56,057 nt of DNA, from contig JAUCGA010000030.1 in assembly GCA_030377865.1 (NCBI GenBank), positions 1-56,057 on the forward strand. The letters are read 5' to 3'. Shown piece after piece: positions 16,649 to 25,427 of this stretch. This DNA is from Anaerolineales bacterium HSG25 (GTDB lineage Bacteria > Chloroflexota > Anaerolineae > 4572-78 > J111). The position numbers and the translations under genes are program-made. The stretch's first letter is position 1. Each line of letters opens with the position of its first letter. A model generated the notes under the pieces. That model was not told the origin of the DNA. It ran no database searches and saw only the letters and a program-made list of their open reading frames with translations.

Positions 16649-17338
16649 GTGAACCAGAATCTACGTCGATATATCCGTAAAACCTTAGCCATCGTAGGCA
16701 AAGATGTCACCACCGAAATCCGCACTAAAGAGATGGTCAGCGCCATGTTTGTCTTCTCTCTGCTCATCATCTTTATCTTTAACTTTACCTTTGACCTTCG
16801 AGCCGCCAACGTGCAAACCCTTGCTCCGGGGGTGTTGTGGGTCGCCATTACCTTTGCTGGCATGTTGGGCTTAAGCCGCAGTTTTGTGTTAGAGCATGAC
16901 AAGGGAGTGCTAGAAGGACTGCTCCTCGCTCCCGTTGACCGAAGCGCCATCTATTTCGGTAAAATGATTGGCAACATCATTTTTATCAGTGTGGTCGCCA
17001 TTGTGGTTCTGCCGGTTTATATGATTGTTTTTAACCAACCATTTACCCATTTCCCGTGGTTGGGTGGTATTGTCGTGTTGGGGGTCATCGGCCTGTCAGG
17101 CGTGGGGACGCTCTTTTCGGCAATGGCGGTTCATACTCGAGCGCGAGAGGTACTACTGCCAATTATGCTCTTTCCGGTGATTATCCCGCTCATTTTGGCC
17201 GCGGTGCGCTTAACTGCCGCCGTGTTAGACGGTCTGCTTTTTGCTGATGTCAGCCACTGGTTGACTCTACTCGTTGCTTTTGATGTGATTTTTATCGCCA
17301 TGTCCTACATGCTCTTTGAGTATGTGGTTGAGGAATGA
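16649..17338 (+). CDS. ccmB: Haem exporter membrane subunit CcmB
   Basis: CcmB is the integral membrane partner of CcmA. About 229 residues with six membrane helices show the family features, including SRSFVLEHDKGVLEGLLLAP after helix two. The longest frame begins with GTG at 16574, but its first 22 residues are encoded by the family E element. The GTG at 16649, the first start outside the element, gives the usual family length of about 220-230 residues and is preferred. No strong ribosome-binding site is seen before either start. The stop is followed by a palindrome and then the restriction-modification island, which separates ccmB from ccmC. Confidence 0.88.
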   Translation: MNQNLRRYIRKTLAIVGKDVTTEIRTKEMVSAMFVFSLLIIFIFNFTFDLRAANVQTLAPGVLWVAITFAGMLGLSRSFVLEHDKGVLEGLLLAPVDRSAIYFGKMIGNIIFISVVAIVVLPVYMIVFNQPFTHFPWLGGIVVLGVIGLSGVGTLFSAMAVHTRAREVLLPIMLFPVIIPLILAAVRLTAAVLDGLLFADVSHWLTLLVAFDVIFIAMSYMLFEYVVEE

Positions 17339-17380
17339 AAAAATTATACATTAGAAAAATGGGTAGTGTTGACGTGTTGA

Positions 17381-17471
17381 CTGATAGCCTTGGACTAAAG
17401 CCACAAGGCTAAAAACTCAAGACCGCTAAAAGTGGCCTAAATAGCTGGCTTTAGTCTGCTTTAGCTATCAG
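17381..17471. repeat. Palindromic element at the left border of the restriction-modification island
   Basis: CTGATAGCcttGGACTAAAGCC and GGCTTTAGTCTGCTTTAGCTATCAG are arms of a 91-base imperfect palindrome. No second copy or target duplication was found in the window. Its position suggests a marker or by-product of the island's integration. Confidence 0.5.
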
Positions 17472-17490
17472 CATCGGGATTTATTCTGAT

Positions 17491-19173
17491 GTGTCATCAG
17501 CCAAGACAACATTACCGAAAAATGAAGAGTTATGGATGAAACAAGTTCAATGCACACTTTTTAGCGACATTGAAGACCCTGTCTTATCGATTGCTGATGC
17601 GGCAAAAAAAACTGGTGTATCATCAGCGACAATTCGGAATTGGATTAAAACCGGATACTTGGAACTAAGACGAAAGGGTTTCGTTGATCTAAAATCATTA
17701 GATCAATTTATTGAAGAGGTTGCCGGTCGTGAAAAGTTGAATAGTCGAGCAAATAAATCACTAAAAGATTCTCATGACCATGCAGAATTAGAAGCAACCA
17801 TACTTAAACAACTATCGTATGATAATTGTACCGAGTCTTTGGGTGAAGAATACGAACTCGCTCTCTCTAATTCTCATAAAAATAAGGAGGGGGTTTATTA
17901 TACGCCAAGCTTAATAGTAAACGATCTTTTCAGAATACCTGCTTCTGATACATCACTAAGAACTTTTTGCGATCCTTGTTGTGGTTCAGGTAATTTTATT
18001 ATACGTGCGTTGGATTTAGGATTCAGTCCAGAAAATCTATATGGGTATGATACTGACCCAGTTGCAGTTGCGATAACAAAACAGAGGATATATAAGAGAA
18101 CCGGCTATCAATCGAACAATGTTATTCAGAAAGATTTTCTGTATTTTGCAACTCAAACAAAAAATGTTGCTTTCGATTTTATTTTCACAAATCCCCCGTG
18201 GGGTAAAAAACTACAGAAGGATAAAAAGAGGTTTTATGGTAAGTTTTTTCATGCCGGAAAAAGCTTAGATACTAGTGCGCTATTCTTCTTTGCATGTCTA
18301 GGTTGCTTAAAAGAGTTTGGTCGCCTAGGTCTATTGCTTCCAGAATCTTTCTTTAATATTTCAACTTTTGAAGATGCAAGAGCTAAGGCACTGACTCTTT
18401 CACTTCATAGCCTTATAGATTATGGAAAGGCATTTAAAGGATTAGTGACAAAAGCGCAGGCCATAGTTTTAGATAAAAAAAAGCCTTTCAATAACTCCTA
18501 TCAGGTGGTTTGCAAAACAGGAGGGGAAAGATTTTATAGGTCAGCAAAAACCTTCGCTAAAAATCCGAAACATATTTTTAATTTTCATTGTAATAAAAAT
18601 GATTCGGATGTGATTAGTCAGATTTTTTCTATTCCACATATAACGCTAAAGCAACGTGCAAAATGGGGACTTGGAATTGTAACAGGCAACAATAAAAAAT
18701 TCTGCAAAGAGAAATTAGAAGAGGGTTATATGCCTGTTTATAAGGGGGCTGACATAAAAGCTTCAAGGTTAAAGGAGGCAAGCTATTTTATTCCGGCAGA
18801 CCTTTCGCTTTATCAACAAGTTGCTCCCATTGAATTATTTCAGTCACCTGAAAAACTGATATACAAATTTATCTCATCCAACTTATGTTTTTTTTATGAC
18901 ACTGAGAAGAGATTTATATTAAACAGTGCTAATATGCTTATTCCTTCTTGTGAATTTCCCATATCAGGAAGACAGCTTTGTGACATGCTTAATAGTAACC
19001 TTATAAACTGGCTTTTTAGATCCCTTTTTAATACCCACAAAATTTTACGTGGAGACCTTGAGTACCTGCCCATACATACCGAGTATTTTTTAACGAATTC
19101 TAAATTTAACGAAGAGTTATATTTAGAATTTTTAGGTATAGAAAAGGTAAACAATAGAACTTACAGAATTTAA
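17491..19173 (+). CDS. N6-adenine DNA methyltransferase with N-terminal helix-turn-helix
   Basis: The 560-residue protein opens with a MerR/excisionase-like helix-turn-helix (SIADAAKKTGVSSATIRNWI, about 34-53). A gamma-type N6-adenine methyltransferase follows. The SAM motif is DPCCGSGNF and the catalytic motif is FTNPPW. The C-terminal half resembles the TaqI-like target-recognition domain of type IIG/Eco57I enzymes, but no nuclease domain is visible. The GTG at 17491 gives the longest frame; an ATG at 17536 is an alternative. Base composition is clearly more AT-rich than the ccm genes. It is the first gene of the island. It may protect a different site from the adjacent system, or act as a second methylase or a regulator through its helix-turn-helix. 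Confidence 0.85.
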   Translation: MSSAKTTLPKNEELWMKQVQCTLFSDIEDPVLSIADAAKKTGVSSATIRNWIKTGYLELRRKGFVDLKSLDQFIEEVAGREKLNSRANKSLKDSHDHAELEATILKQLSYDNCTESLGEEYELALSNSHKNKEGVYYTPSLIVNDLFRIPASDTSLRTFCDPCCGSGNFIIRALDLGFSPENLYGYDTDPVAVAITKQRIYKRTGYQSNNVIQKDFLYFATQTKNVAFDFIFTNPPWGKKLQKDKKRFYGKFFHAGKSLDTSALFFFACLGCLKEFGRLGLLLPESFFNISTFEDARAKALTLSLHSLIDYGKAFKGLVTKAQAIVLDKKKPFNNSYQVVCKTGGERFYRSAKTFAKNPKHIFNFHCNKNDSDVISQIFSIPHITLKQRAKWGLGIVTGNNKKFCKEKLEEGYMPVYKGADIKASRLKEASYFIPADLSLYQQVAPIELFQSPEKLIYKFISSNLCFFYDTEKRFILNSANMLIPSCEFPISGRQLCDMLNSNLINWLFRSLFNTHKILRGDLEYLPIHTEYFLTNSKFNEELYLEFLGIEKVNNRTYRI

Positions 19174-19208
19174 CTCTATACATCAAAACTTTTTTGGTGT
19201 ACTACCAA

Positions 19209-20126
19209 ATGAAAATCGAAATTATTTCAAAAGAACAACAAAGAAACCGAAATTATTGGATTAATGAAATTAATCAATTGAGCGGTGATTTTACTGCTAA
19301 TTCGGAAAAAATAGAGAAGAAAGTTAACCAGGAAATTAAAAATAATGGAATGGACGCATTAGTTGGGCACTTGCGTCTATGTGGGGCAATTCCAGAAAGA
19401 TATCACCACGATTCGAGTGAGGAAAAATTATATTCAAAATATACGGATGTCGTAATTCATGAAGCATATTCATATATGGGCTTCAATAGTTTAGTTCTCA
19501 AAGAAAGAGCAGGTGTTGCGGATGTTGAATGTGTAAGCGATAATTACAGTTTTGTTGCAGACGCAAAAGCATTTAGACTAAGTAGGACGGCAAAAAATCA
19601 AAAGGACTTTAAAATTCAAGCGATGGATAGTTGGAAGCATGGAAAACCATACGCAATGGTTGTATGTCCAGTATATCAGTTGCCCTCACGTAAAAGTCAA
19701 ATTTACCAACAAGCAGGAGCTAGATCAGTTTGCATCGGGACATATACGCACCTTGCGGTTCTTGTTCGTTATGCTGAAACCACAAGCAAGAATAGAGCAA
19801 TGAGGTTATTGCATGAGGTATTTAAAGCCGTTGAGGCTATGAATCCGTCAAAAGATGCAAATACATATTGGCAAATTGTGAATCGTAGAATGCTAGATTT
19901 TGATAAAAAAATAAGCGGTATATGGAACAATGAAAAACAAGCATCTGTTGAGGCTATCTATATATCGAGAGAGGAAGCACTTGGTTTTCTCGCTTTAGAA
20001 AGAGAAAGAATTATGCGTCTTTCAAAAGAGGATGCAATTAAAGAAATCCTAAAATCAAGTAAAATAAATAACAAAATTAAAGCCATTAATTCTGTTTCTG
20101 ATAATGGAGTTCTTAGTTTTGGGTAG
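19209..20126 (+). CDS. HindIII-family type II restriction endonuclease
   Basis: The 305-residue product shares with R.HindIII (300 residues, AAGCTT) the long stretch VADAKAFRLSRTAKNQKDF and the motif ...SQEKLFSK-like SSEEKLYSK near residues 69-77. Both have the same overall order of elements. The PD-(D/E)XK centre is read as D105, D118 and K120 (ADVE ... VADAK). The enzyme should cut double-stranded DNA at or near the HindIII site, though specificity is inferred from the family. The ATG at 19209 was preferred over a GTG at 19194. The methyltransferase follows after nine bases. AT-rich like its neighbours, which points to horizontal acquisition of the three-gene block. Confidence 0.9.
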   Translation: MKIEIISKEQQRNRNYWINEINQLSGDFTANSEKIEKKVNQEIKNNGMDALVGHLRLCGAIPERYHHDSSEEKLYSKYTDVVIHEAYSYMGFNSLVLKERAGVADVECVSDNYSFVADAKAFRLSRTAKNQKDFKIQAMDSWKHGKPYAMVVCPVYQLPSRKSQIYQQAGARSVCIGTYTHLAVLVRYAETTSKNRAMRLLHEVFKAVEAMNPSKDANTYWQIVNRRMLDFDKKISGIWNNEKQASVEAIYISREEALGFLALERERIMRLSKEDAIKEILKSSKINNKIKAINSVSDNGVLSFG

Positions 20127-20135
20127 GTTTGTGAC

Positions 20136-21098
20136 ATGAATAAAGATTATATGAACAAAATCACTTTGGGTGATTGTTTGAACTTTATTCCAAAGTTAAC
20201 GGATAACAGTATTGATCTATTTTTGTCAGATATTCCTTATGGAATTAGCTTAGATGATTGGGATGTGTTGCACAACAATACAAATTCTGCCTTATTGGGT
20301 GAATCTCCTGCCCAAAAAGGAAAATCTGGATTTAAGCGTAGAGGGAAACCGATAAATGGCTGGTCACAGTCGGACAGAAATATTGGTTTAGAGTATCAAG
20401 AATGGTGCAAGAATTGGGCAACAAAAGTTCACCCAAAAATGAAAAGAGGCTCTTCTTTGTTTGTTTTTGGGGCAAGAAGAACCATACATAGAGTAATCAA
20501 TGCATTTGAGGATAGTGGCTTTTTATTAAAGGATATTTTAGCATGGAAAAAACCTTCTGCGCATCATAGAGCGCAAAGAGTTAGTATCGTTCTTGAGCGT
20601 CGAGGACTGATTGAAGAGGCTAAAAGATGGAGTGGATGGCGATTAGGCAATTTAGCGCCAATTTGGGAACCAATAGCATGGTTTACGAAACCTTATAAAA
20701 TTGGAGGAACAATTACAGATAATATTCTGGAAAATGAAGTCGGAGCGATGAATATTGATGCATGTAAATTTAATGGCTCAAGTCCTACTAATTTACTTGA
20801 ATTCGGTTTTAAGAAGAGTGAAACAAGAATACATGAAGCACAGAAGCCAATTGACTTAATTGAATATCTTATTAAGTTGACAACGCAAGAAAATCAAATT
20901 GTTCTTGACCCATTTATGGGCAGTGGAACAACGGCAGTAGCGGCAAAACTATTAAAACGTAGATTTGTTGGTTTTGAAGCCAATGTAGAATATTATCAGA
21001 AATCATTGGAAAGACTCACGAAAACAATTGGTAATAATACCGAAGGATTACCAATTTTCCAGAATACACTATTCGAAGAAAAAATTACTAATAGGTAA
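20136..21098 (+). CDS. Cognate N6-adenine DNA methyltransferase (HindIII-type, beta class)
   Basis: The 320-residue methyltransferase has the beta-class order: catalytic motif first (SDIPYG, a DPPY variant, near residue 32), then the SAM motif DPFMGSGTT near residue 250. The DIPY form and the following SLDDWDVLHNNTNSALLG block are, from memory, characteristic of HindIII-type methylases. It should protect the host DNA from the endonuclease encoded immediately upstream. A second in-frame ATG lies five codons later. Its stop is only seven bases from the ccmC start, so the island ends abruptly against ccmC. No separate controller (C) protein gene is seen; the helix-turn-helix on the first methylase could serve that role. 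Confidence 0.88.
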   Translation: MNKDYMNKITLGDCLNFIPKLTDNSIDLFLSDIPYGISLDDWDVLHNNTNSALLGESPAQKGKSGFKRRGKPINGWSQSDRNIGLEYQEWCKNWATKVHPKMKRGSSLFVFGARRTIHRVINAFEDSGFLLKDILAWKKPSAHHRAQRVSIVLERRGLIEEAKRWSGWRLGNLAPIWEPIAWFTKPYKIGGTITDNILENEVGAMNIDACKFNGSSPTNLLEFGFKKSETRIHEAQKPIDLIEYLIKLTTQENQIVLDPFMGSGTTAVAAKLLKRRFVGFEANVEYYQKSLERLTKTIGNNTEGLPIFQNTLFEEKITNR

Positions 21099-21105
21099 AA
21101 TTATC

Positions 21106-21864
21106 ATGACCACAAATACATTACCATCTCAACAATCAAAAACAGAAACAAGTGCTTTTAGCTGGGGAGCTGCGTTCACCATCTTTACCGGCTTTATCAT
21201 GCTGACGGCCTTGTATGTCGCTTTGGTCTGGGCTCCCGAAGCGGTTAATCTGGCCTCGCCAGTCGAACGATATGCCCAACGTATCTTTTATTTCCATGTT
21301 CCAGCGGCTTGGGTTGGCTTTTTAGCCTTTATTTTTTCTGCCCTGTTTTCGGTTATCTATCTGATTAAACGCCAACAAAAATGGGATGCCCTAGCCCTCT
21401 CCTCGGTAGAGGTGGGATTGGCCTTTTTTACCATGGTCATGCTTAGTGGGCCAATCTGGGCCAAGCCGACATGGAACGTCTGGTGGACTTGGGATCCACG
21501 CCTAACCATCTCCACGATATGTTGGCTGTTGTATATCGGCTACATCATGTTGCGCGGCGCGATCGACAACCCAGAGCGAGAAGCTCGATTCGCCGCCGTG
21601 TTTGCCATCATCTCCTCCTTGTCAATCCCCCTCAATTGGATGGCGATTCGTTGGTGGCGCACCATCCATCCGGCAGTGCTTTCCCCCGGCAACAACAGTG
21701 GTGGCGAAGGTGGTTTTGGCATGTCGCCCGATATTCGCAACGCCTTGATATTTTGCACCGTGGCCTTTACAATCTTCTATATCAATTTGATGTACCATCG
21801 AGTTAAATTGGAGATGATAAAACATCGGGTTGAGTCGTTGAAGCAGGATGTTTTGTATCAGTAA
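21106..21864 (+). CDS. ccmC: Haem handling protein CcmC
   Basis: CcmC binds haem in its WWD domain on the outer face and loads it onto CcmE. The 252-residue protein has six membrane helices, the WWD segment WNVWWTWDPRLT, and flanking His residues in YFHVPAAWVGF and at IHPAVLSPG. The ATG at 21106 begins the accepted N-terminus; the frame extends 26 codons upstream into the methyltransferase gene, which is a by-product. Its expression must now depend on transcription through, or initiation within, the restriction-modification island. Secure. Confidence 0.94.
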   Translation: MTTNTLPSQQSKTETSAFSWGAAFTIFTGFIMLTALYVALVWAPEAVNLASPVERYAQRIFYFHVPAAWVGFLAFIFSALFSVIYLIKRQQKWDALALSSVEVGLAFFTMVMLSGPIWAKPTWNVWWTWDPRLTISTICWLLYIGYIMLRGAIDNPEREARFAAVFAIISSLSIPLNWMAIRWWRTIHPAVLSPGNNSGGEGGFGMSPDIRNALIFCTVAFTIFYINLMYHRVKLEMIKHRVESLKQDVLYQ

Positions 21865-21887
21865 ATTATAAAAATGAGGTTTTTAAC

Positions 21888-22037
21888 ATGAATGAAATGA
21901 TATATTTATTTGCAGGTTACGCCGTGATATGGTTAGCCGCGTTTGTCTTTATTTTTAGTATGGTCAGCCGTCAGCAAAGTCTACAGAAAGATGTTGAGAT
22001 GCTGGAGCAGTTGACCCAACAAAAACAAGATTCATAA
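21888..22037 (+). CDS. ccmD: CcmD-family small membrane protein
   Basis: This 49-residue protein has one membrane helix and the family pattern YLFAGYAVIWLAAFVFIFS, then a charged cytoplasmic tail (RQQSLQKDVEMLEQLTQ). CcmD stabilises the CcmABC-CcmE complex and helps release holo-CcmE. The sequence and its place directly after ccmC leave little doubt. The start has a GAGG-like site eight bases upstream. An AAGGAGG site for ccdA follows the stop. Confidence 0.88.
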   Translation: MNEMIYLFAGYAVIWLAAFVFIFSMVSRQQSLQKDVEMLEQLTQQKQDS

Positions 22038-22046
22038 GGAGGTCTT

Positions 22047-22781
22047 ATGGTTGGTATTGAAAACGTAACTTTTTTTGCCGCTTTTTTGGCAGGGTTTCTT
22101 TCTTTCATTTCGCCTTGTGTGTTGCCATTAATACCGGTTTATCTCGGCTATTTAACTGGCTCCACAATCAGCGGTGAAGAGCCACCACCTCGCCAATTTG
22201 TCTTTGCTCATTCGCTGATGTTTGTGGCTGGGTTTACCTTTATCTTTGTTACTTTTGGTGCTTTAGCTGGCTTTTTGGGAGCTAAACTTTTCACCCTCAT
22301 CGACAGCCTCGTCCTAGTTGGGGGAATATTGTTGATCCTGTTTGGACTTCATTTGACAGGTATCATCACCATCCCCATGTTCAATGTCCAGAAAAAATTT
22401 GAGTACGGACATGGACAAACTCCCGGTTATCTGCGGAGCATGATGGTCGGTATGACCTTTGCCGCGGGCTGGACTCCCTGTATTGGGCCGTTGTTAGGTG
22501 CTATTTTGACCTTAGCCGCAACGGGACAAAACGTAGGCTTGGCCTCGGCCTATCTGTTCGTTTACTCCATGGGACTAGCCATTCCATTTTTGGTTACGGC
22601 GTGGATGTTATCAGCCGCAACCAGCCGTTTACGTATGTTAAATCAATATATGGGCACGATAGAGCGGTTCAGTGGGGCGTTTATCATTATTATTGGCATA
22701 TTGCTAGTTACGGGGCAGTTCACCATTCTTAACAATTGGGCTAATCAATTTGTCCCTGAGTGGTTAATCGAGTATAGTTAG
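22047..22781 (+). CDS. ccdA: CcdA-type thiol-reducing membrane transporter
   Basis: CcdA carries reducing equivalents from cytoplasmic thioredoxin across the membrane to CcmG-type proteins. The 244-residue, six-helix protein has both redox-active cysteine motifs, ISPCVLPLIPVYLGYLTG near residue 24 and GWTPCIGP near residue 145. A strong AAGGAGG site lies six bases before the ATG. It closes the maturation operon together with a small glutaredoxin-like gene. Confidence 0.94.
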   Translation: MVGIENVTFFAAFLAGFLSFISPCVLPLIPVYLGYLTGSTISGEEPPPRQFVFAHSLMFVAGFTFIFVTFGALAGFLGAKLFTLIDSLVLVGGILLILFGLHLTGIITIPMFNVQKKFEYGHGQTPGYLRSMMVGMTFAAGWTPCIGPLLGAILTLAATGQNVGLASAYLFVYSMGLAIPFLVTAWMLSAATSRLRMLNQYMGTIERFSGAFIIIIGILLVTGQFTILNNWANQFVPEWLIEYS

Positions 22782-22828
22782 GCCATTGTCAACCAATTTT
22801 TTAGCTACTATTAAACAAAGGAACTATC

Positions 22829-23071
22829 ATGCAAACGGTGATGTTTTATACGAAATTAGGGTGTAAAAACTGCGATGAAGCATATCGACTTTTGATGGAT
22901 TTGACTTATGACAACCCTCTCAAAATCGACATAATTGATGTGGCTCATACCCATAACCATGCGCTAAAACCAAAGTATGAAAACCGTATTCCAGTGATTA
23001 GTATTCCTCATGCCGATACAGAACTACAATGGCCGTTTAATGCCGCTGAAGTTAGCGCCTATTTAGGATGA
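22829..23071 (+). CDS. Glutaredoxin-like small protein
   Basis: The 80-residue thioredoxin-fold protein starts with the beta-strand VMFYTKLGC, has the redox pair C13-K-N-C16 and a cis-proline RIPVISI. The family (DUF836/glutaredoxin-like) usually reduces disulfides in the cytoplasm. Its position after ccdA suggests it feeds or accompanies that pathway. It has a good AAAGGAAC site before its ATG. A strong terminator follows it, so it is the last gene of the ccm cluster. Confidence 0.85.
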   Translation: MQTVMFYTKLGCKNCDEAYRLLMDLTYDNPLKIDIIDVAHTHNHALKPKYENRIPVISIPHADTELQWPFNAAEVSAYLG

Positions 23072-23100
23072 GGTTGACCTCAGTAAACGCTCTAATATCA

Positions 23101-23143
23101 AAAAGAGGCTCGATATAAATCAGAATCGAGCCTCTTTTTTGTT
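23101..23143 (+). terminator. Rho-independent terminator of the ccm cluster
   Basis: The stem AAAGAGGCTCGAT/ATCGAGCCTCTTT is followed by a run of T. It lies 30 bases after the glutaredoxin-like gene. Confidence 0.92.
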
Positions 23144-23205
23144 GAAATTTTTATTGAAGGAATGGCTAGAGTCGTCAGGCAAAACAGCCAATTCATGCTA
23201 ACAAT

Positions 23206-23281
23206 AGACCTGTTCGGGAATAACTAATCGTCTCATAAAAACTCAAATTCGAGGCGCACTCCGTTATTGCCGAACAACTCT
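23206..23281 (+). mobile_element. Family D element, minimal copy (76 bp), AAT duplication
   Basis: AGACCTGTTCGGGAATAAC and GTTATTGCCGAACAACTCT are inverted ends, bordered by AAT at 23203-23205 and 23282-23284. Only a short core remains between the ends. The element lies between the convergent ccm cluster and the PLP-enzyme gene and abuts the stop region of the latter. Confidence 0.82.
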
Positions 23282-23293
23282 AATCTTTCGGCC

Positions 23294-24496
23294 TCAACTT
23301 CCTAGCGCTTGGGCCAAATCATCACATAAATCTTGTGGATCCTCAATACCTATCGAGGTACGGAAGATACCGTCTCCGGCAAACTGCCGATAACGAGCCA
23401 GTCCTGCCGGTTTGAGACGGAACGTTGAGCGTTGCATATCTTCGGTAGAGAGATAAAAGATCAAACTGCGATGATGTCCCAATGAGACCGCATAATGGAA
23501 TACTTTCATTCGTTTTGAGAGTTGTTGAGCCATAGCTGGACCATCCTCTACCTGAAAGGTTAGCATGCCCGAAAAATTTGCCATTTGACGTTGGGCTAAT
23601 TCATGCTGAGGATGGGATGGTAGGCCGGGATACATGACCTTTGTTACTTTGGGATGATCTTCCAGAAATTGGGCGACCTTTAAGGCTCCGGTTTCATGAG
23701 CGCGCATCCGTAGTGGTAATGTAACGGCTCCTCGCATAATAAGCCACGAGTTAAAAGGGCTGATTGTACTGCCCATGTGGATGCTGATTGTCTGACGTAA
23801 GCTGTTAATCTGCTCGGCTCGACCAATCACCGCGCCTCCGAGTGCATCGCCATGCCCGCCGATATACTTGGTCAGCGAGTGGATGACATAGTCGGCTCCT
23901 AAATCGAGCGGACGGGTGGCAATTGGGGTTGAAAACGTGGAATCCGCGGCCAACTCTGCTCCAGCGGCATGAGCTAATTCGGCTACCGTTTTGATGTCGG
24001 TTAGACGCATAATCGGATTCGCGGGACTTTCGACATAGACCAGCCTAGTATTAGGTCGAATCGCCTCTGCTACTGAATCCAAGTTCGACATGTTGACGAA
24101 GCTAACCTCAACCCCAAAGTTGGGTAAGGTCTCGTGGACAAACTCCACATTCCCCGCATAAGCTACATCGCTCATAACCAGATGATCACCCGGTTTGAGT
24201 AGGTATAAAAACAGGTTAGTGATAGCCGCCATGCCGGTGGCAAAAGCCAATGCCGCTTCTCCATTTTCTAATACAGCTAATTTTTCCTCTAACTGCTTGG
24301 TAGTTGGGTTGGCCCAACGAGTATAAATGTAGGGCATGTCCGGCGTTAAATCGTTGGCCGAAAAAACTGCGTCGGCCTCTGTTACATAAGTGCTAGACAT
24401 CACCAAATTAGGTGATGACGCGCCAGTGGTTGGGTCGGGTCTTTCTCCAGCGTGGACAGCTTGGGTTTGAATACGGTGGTGTTTATGTTGTTTCAT
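23294..24496 (-). CDS. Cys/Met metabolism PLP-dependent enzyme (cystathionine gamma-synthase/methionine gamma-lyase family)
   Basis: The 400-residue fold-type I PLP enzyme has the Schiff-base lysine K210 in HSLTKYIGGHGD. The phosphate-binding segment is FATGMAAI, Y58 and R60 lie in YTRWANPT, and the substrate arginine is in the C-terminal domain (FRTSIGIED). The family includes cystathionine gamma-synthase, cystathionine gamma-lyase and methionine gamma-lyase, and sequence alone does not separate them here. It is a single gene transcribed away from the endonuclease/exonuclease/phosphatase gene's 3-prime end. No neighbouring methionine or cysteine genes narrow the reaction. Confidence 0.9.
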   Translation of the reverse strand: MKQHKHHRIQTQAVHAGERPDPTTGASSPNLVMSSTYVTEADAVFSANDLTPDMPYIYTRWANPTTKQLEEKLAVLENGEAALAFATGMAAITNLFLYLLKPGDHLVMSDVAYAGNVEFVHETLPNFGVEVSFVNMSNLDSVAEAIRPNTRLVYVESPANPIMRLTDIKTVAELAHAAGAELAADSTFSTPIATRPLDLGADYVIHSLTKYIGGHGDALGGAVIGRAEQINSLRQTISIHMGSTISPFNSWLIMRGAVTLPLRMRAHETGALKVAQFLEDHPKVTKVMYPGLPSHPQHELAQRQMANFSGMLTFQVEDGPAMAQQLSKRMKVFHYAVSLGHHRSLIFYLSTEDMQRSTFRLKPAGLARYRQFAGDGIFRTSIGIEDPQDLCDDLAQALGS

Positions 24497-24566
24497 AATT
24501 GATCCTTGTGCTAAATTTATGAGAAGTTTACCAGTTATAGGATGATATTACAACCGTACATAATGC

Positions 24567-25367
24567 CTATTCATCGACAAAACGATGTACTGGTAGAGTT
24601 TTTGCCCATAGCGGAAAATGGTCAATTATTGGTGTTCCTTCTGAAACCCCTGCCTCAACTACTGAGACCCCTTTGGCATAAATATGGTCAAAAGTAAAAT
24701 TTACATCCCAAAATTTATGGGTATGACCTGCCTCAGCAGAGATTCTATCTAGGCCAACTTGTCGAAATAGTTTGTCTAAATTAATTACATCACTAGAGGT
24801 TAAACTATTAAAATCACCGCCCACAATGACTTGTTCGCAGTTAGGGTTAATATCCTGCAATAAGGTCTGGATTTGTGTAGCCTGTTGGGCGCGGCTCAAA
24901 AATGAAGTGTCCATGTGGACGCTATAAACCAGTATATCATCTCCTCCTACGGAAATCATGGCTTTGGTTGCACCTCGCATTTCGTCGTTTAAGGGATTTT
25001 TATACGGTAATAGTAATCTTTTGCTCTTAACAAGCGGCCATTTCGTAATAATCGCATTACCTAGATTTTCGTCATGACGGCCATGCCTAGAAATAGGAAA
25101 ATAGATGTAGTTATAGGCCAACTGTTTGGCTATCTGGTCAACTCGAATCTCGTCAATATCTTGTAATAGTACAATATCAACTGAGCCTTGACTGGTGGTT
25201 AAGCGATTTAACTCGGTGATAATCATCTCTGTTGGAATTGATAGCTTAATGTTCCATGTCATGACAGTGGTTAGACCGTTGAAATCTGTGGGACTGCTAG
25301 CGTAGTGCGATTCAAACCGAGGGGTGTTTGGATCACGATCGTTCTGGGTTGCAATTGCTGAATACAT
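24567..25367 (-). CDS. Endonuclease/exonuclease/phosphatase (EEP) family hydrolase
   Basis: The 266-residue metal-dependent phosphoesterase fold has the family markers TWNIKLS near the N-terminus, LLQDIDEI for the metal-binding acid, and VYSVHMDTS. VGGDFNSL (Asp/Asn pair), FTFDHIY and the final IIDHFPLW (Asp-His pair) follow. There is no signal peptide, so it acts in the cytoplasm unless exported otherwise. The family ranges from DNases and sphingomyelinases to inositol phosphatases, and the substrate cannot be read from the sequence. Confidence 0.87.
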   Translation of the reverse strand: MYSAIATQNDRDPNTPRFESHYASSPTDFNGLTTVMTWNIKLSIPTEMIITELNRLTTSQGSVDIVLLQDIDEIRVDQIAKQLAYNYIYFPISRHGRHDENLGNAIITKWPLVKSKRLLLPYKNPLNDEMRGATKAMISVGGDDILVYSVHMDTSFLSRAQQATQIQTLLQDINPNCEQVIVGGDFNSLTSSDVINLDKLFRQVGLDRISAEAGHTHKFWDVNFTFDHIYAKGVSVVEAGVSEGTPIIDHFPLWAKTLPVHRFVDE

Positions 25368-25427
25368 CGACTAGTCTCCTGTTCTGGTTCTCGTTATGGG
25401 CTATCAACTTAAGCCGAAAGACAGTTG

